Positions 5,501 through 5,809 of a DNA stretch of 5,809 bases are shown one piece after another (within the stretch, counting starts at the first letter, position 1; each line of letters opens with the position of its first letter). The notes beneath the pieces were generated by a model that worked only from the letters and a program-made list of their open reading frames with translations, did no database searches and was not told the origin of the DNA. The position numbers were made by a program, and so were the translations under genes. This DNA is from Actinomycetota bacterium. Lineage in GTDB: Bacteria > Actinomycetota > Acidimicrobiia > Spongiisociales > ZC4RG35. The stretch spans positions 1 through 5,809 of the forward strand of contig QGUS01000116.1 in NCBI GenBank assembly GCA_003242515.1, read 5' to 3'.

Positions 5501-5809
5501 TCAGGTGTCGACGAAAGAGCGCAGGCGGGCGGCCTCGACGGCCAGCTCCGCCACCTGGGCCAGGGCCCGGGCCCGGGCGGTGACCACGGCGGTCACGGGC
5601 GCCAGCAGCGCCTCCACCTCCCGGCGGGCCTCCCCGTACCGGGCGGGCTCGGCCTTGCGCCGTCGGAACAGCGACCGGGGCTCCTTGAAGGCGGCGACGA
5701 CACGCTCCACCCCCTCGGGCAGGGCGGCGCCGGCCCTGACGATCCGCCGTCCCGGCTCCCCTCCCACCCGGCCAGCCACGTCGTCCACGAGCCTCGTGAG
5801 GGAGTCGAC
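5501..5809 (-). CDS. Hypothetical Ala/Arg/Glu-rich helical protein, 3' part (runs off the window)
   Basis: I do not recognise this protein. The minus-strand frame is open from the window edge to a TGA at 5503-5501, giving 102 visible residues. A GTG at 5788 could be an internal start (95 residues), but the frame stays open upstream, so the true start may be outside the window. The sequence is rich in Ala, Arg, Glu and Val, with no Cys, Trp, Asn or His. A basic patch (about 54-58, RRRKA in the visible part) precedes a long Ala/Val/Glu/Arg segment (about 65-97) that looks like an amphipathic helix or coiled coil rather than a membrane span. No catalytic motif is visible. It lies 34 bases upstream of the MscS gene on the same strand and may be co-transcribed with it, although that gap holds a good -10-like element. 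Coding status rests on the open frame, GC-rich third positions and compact packing. Confidence 0.6.
   Translation of the reverse strand, partial: VDSLTRLVDDVAGRVGGEPGRRIVRAGAALPEGVERVVAAFKEPRSLFRRRKAEPARYGEARREVEALLAPVTAVVTARARALAQVAELAVEAARLRSFVDT

Noticed and set aside
1..5809. CRISPR arrays, tRNA or rRNA genes, insertion-sequence ends, riboswitches, phage or defence genes.
   Set aside because: No repeat-spacer pattern, cloverleaf, transposase motif, terminal inverted repeat or defence-type domain was seen. Coding genes fill nearly the whole window, with no gap above about 41 bases.

Overview
The window is very GC-rich bacterial DNA, packed with genes, with strong G/C preference at third codon positions, GTG as well as ATG starts, and few Shine-Dalgarno sites. 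This looks like a high-GC actinobacterium, possibly an uncultured lineage; that placement is inference from style and protein character, not from a marker gene. No mobile element, RNA gene, CRISPR array or long non-coding stretch is visible. The longest intergenic gap is about 41 bases.

Layout from left to right. (1) The C-terminal half of a class I PLP-dependent aminotransferase (+, cut by the window edge). (2) A zinc-type medium-chain dehydrogenase (+), followed 7 bases later by a 12-helix MFS transporter of the UMF1/Atg22-like type (+), probably one operon. (3) An ADP-ribosylglycohydrolase-fold protein on the minus strand, overlapping the transporter tail-to-tail by 10 bases. (4) A diacylglycerol-kinase-type lipid kinase (+), divergent from (3) across only 35 bases. 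(5) A short MscS-type mechanosensitive channel (-), whose stop codon overlaps that of the kinase in one palindromic CTAG. (6) The 3' end of an unrecognised Ala/Arg/Glu-rich protein (-), just upstream of the channel and open to the window edge.

The genes do not form an obvious pathway. The main interest is in details. Three enzymes keep their family fold but have substitutions at residues normally used for catalysis or metal binding. The clearest is the ADP-ribosylglycohydrolase-like protein, which lacks both metal-binding acidic motifs. The MscS protein ends just after its beta domain and lacks the C-terminal cage domain. Four genes have a TANNNT -10-like hexamer 6 to 9 bases before the start codon and no ribosome binding site, which suggests leaderless transcripts. 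The divergent pair (3)/(4) has two such hexamers placed symmetrically about the centre of its gap. I saw no convincing novel multi-gene system; most of the region is ordinary chromosomal housekeeping content.
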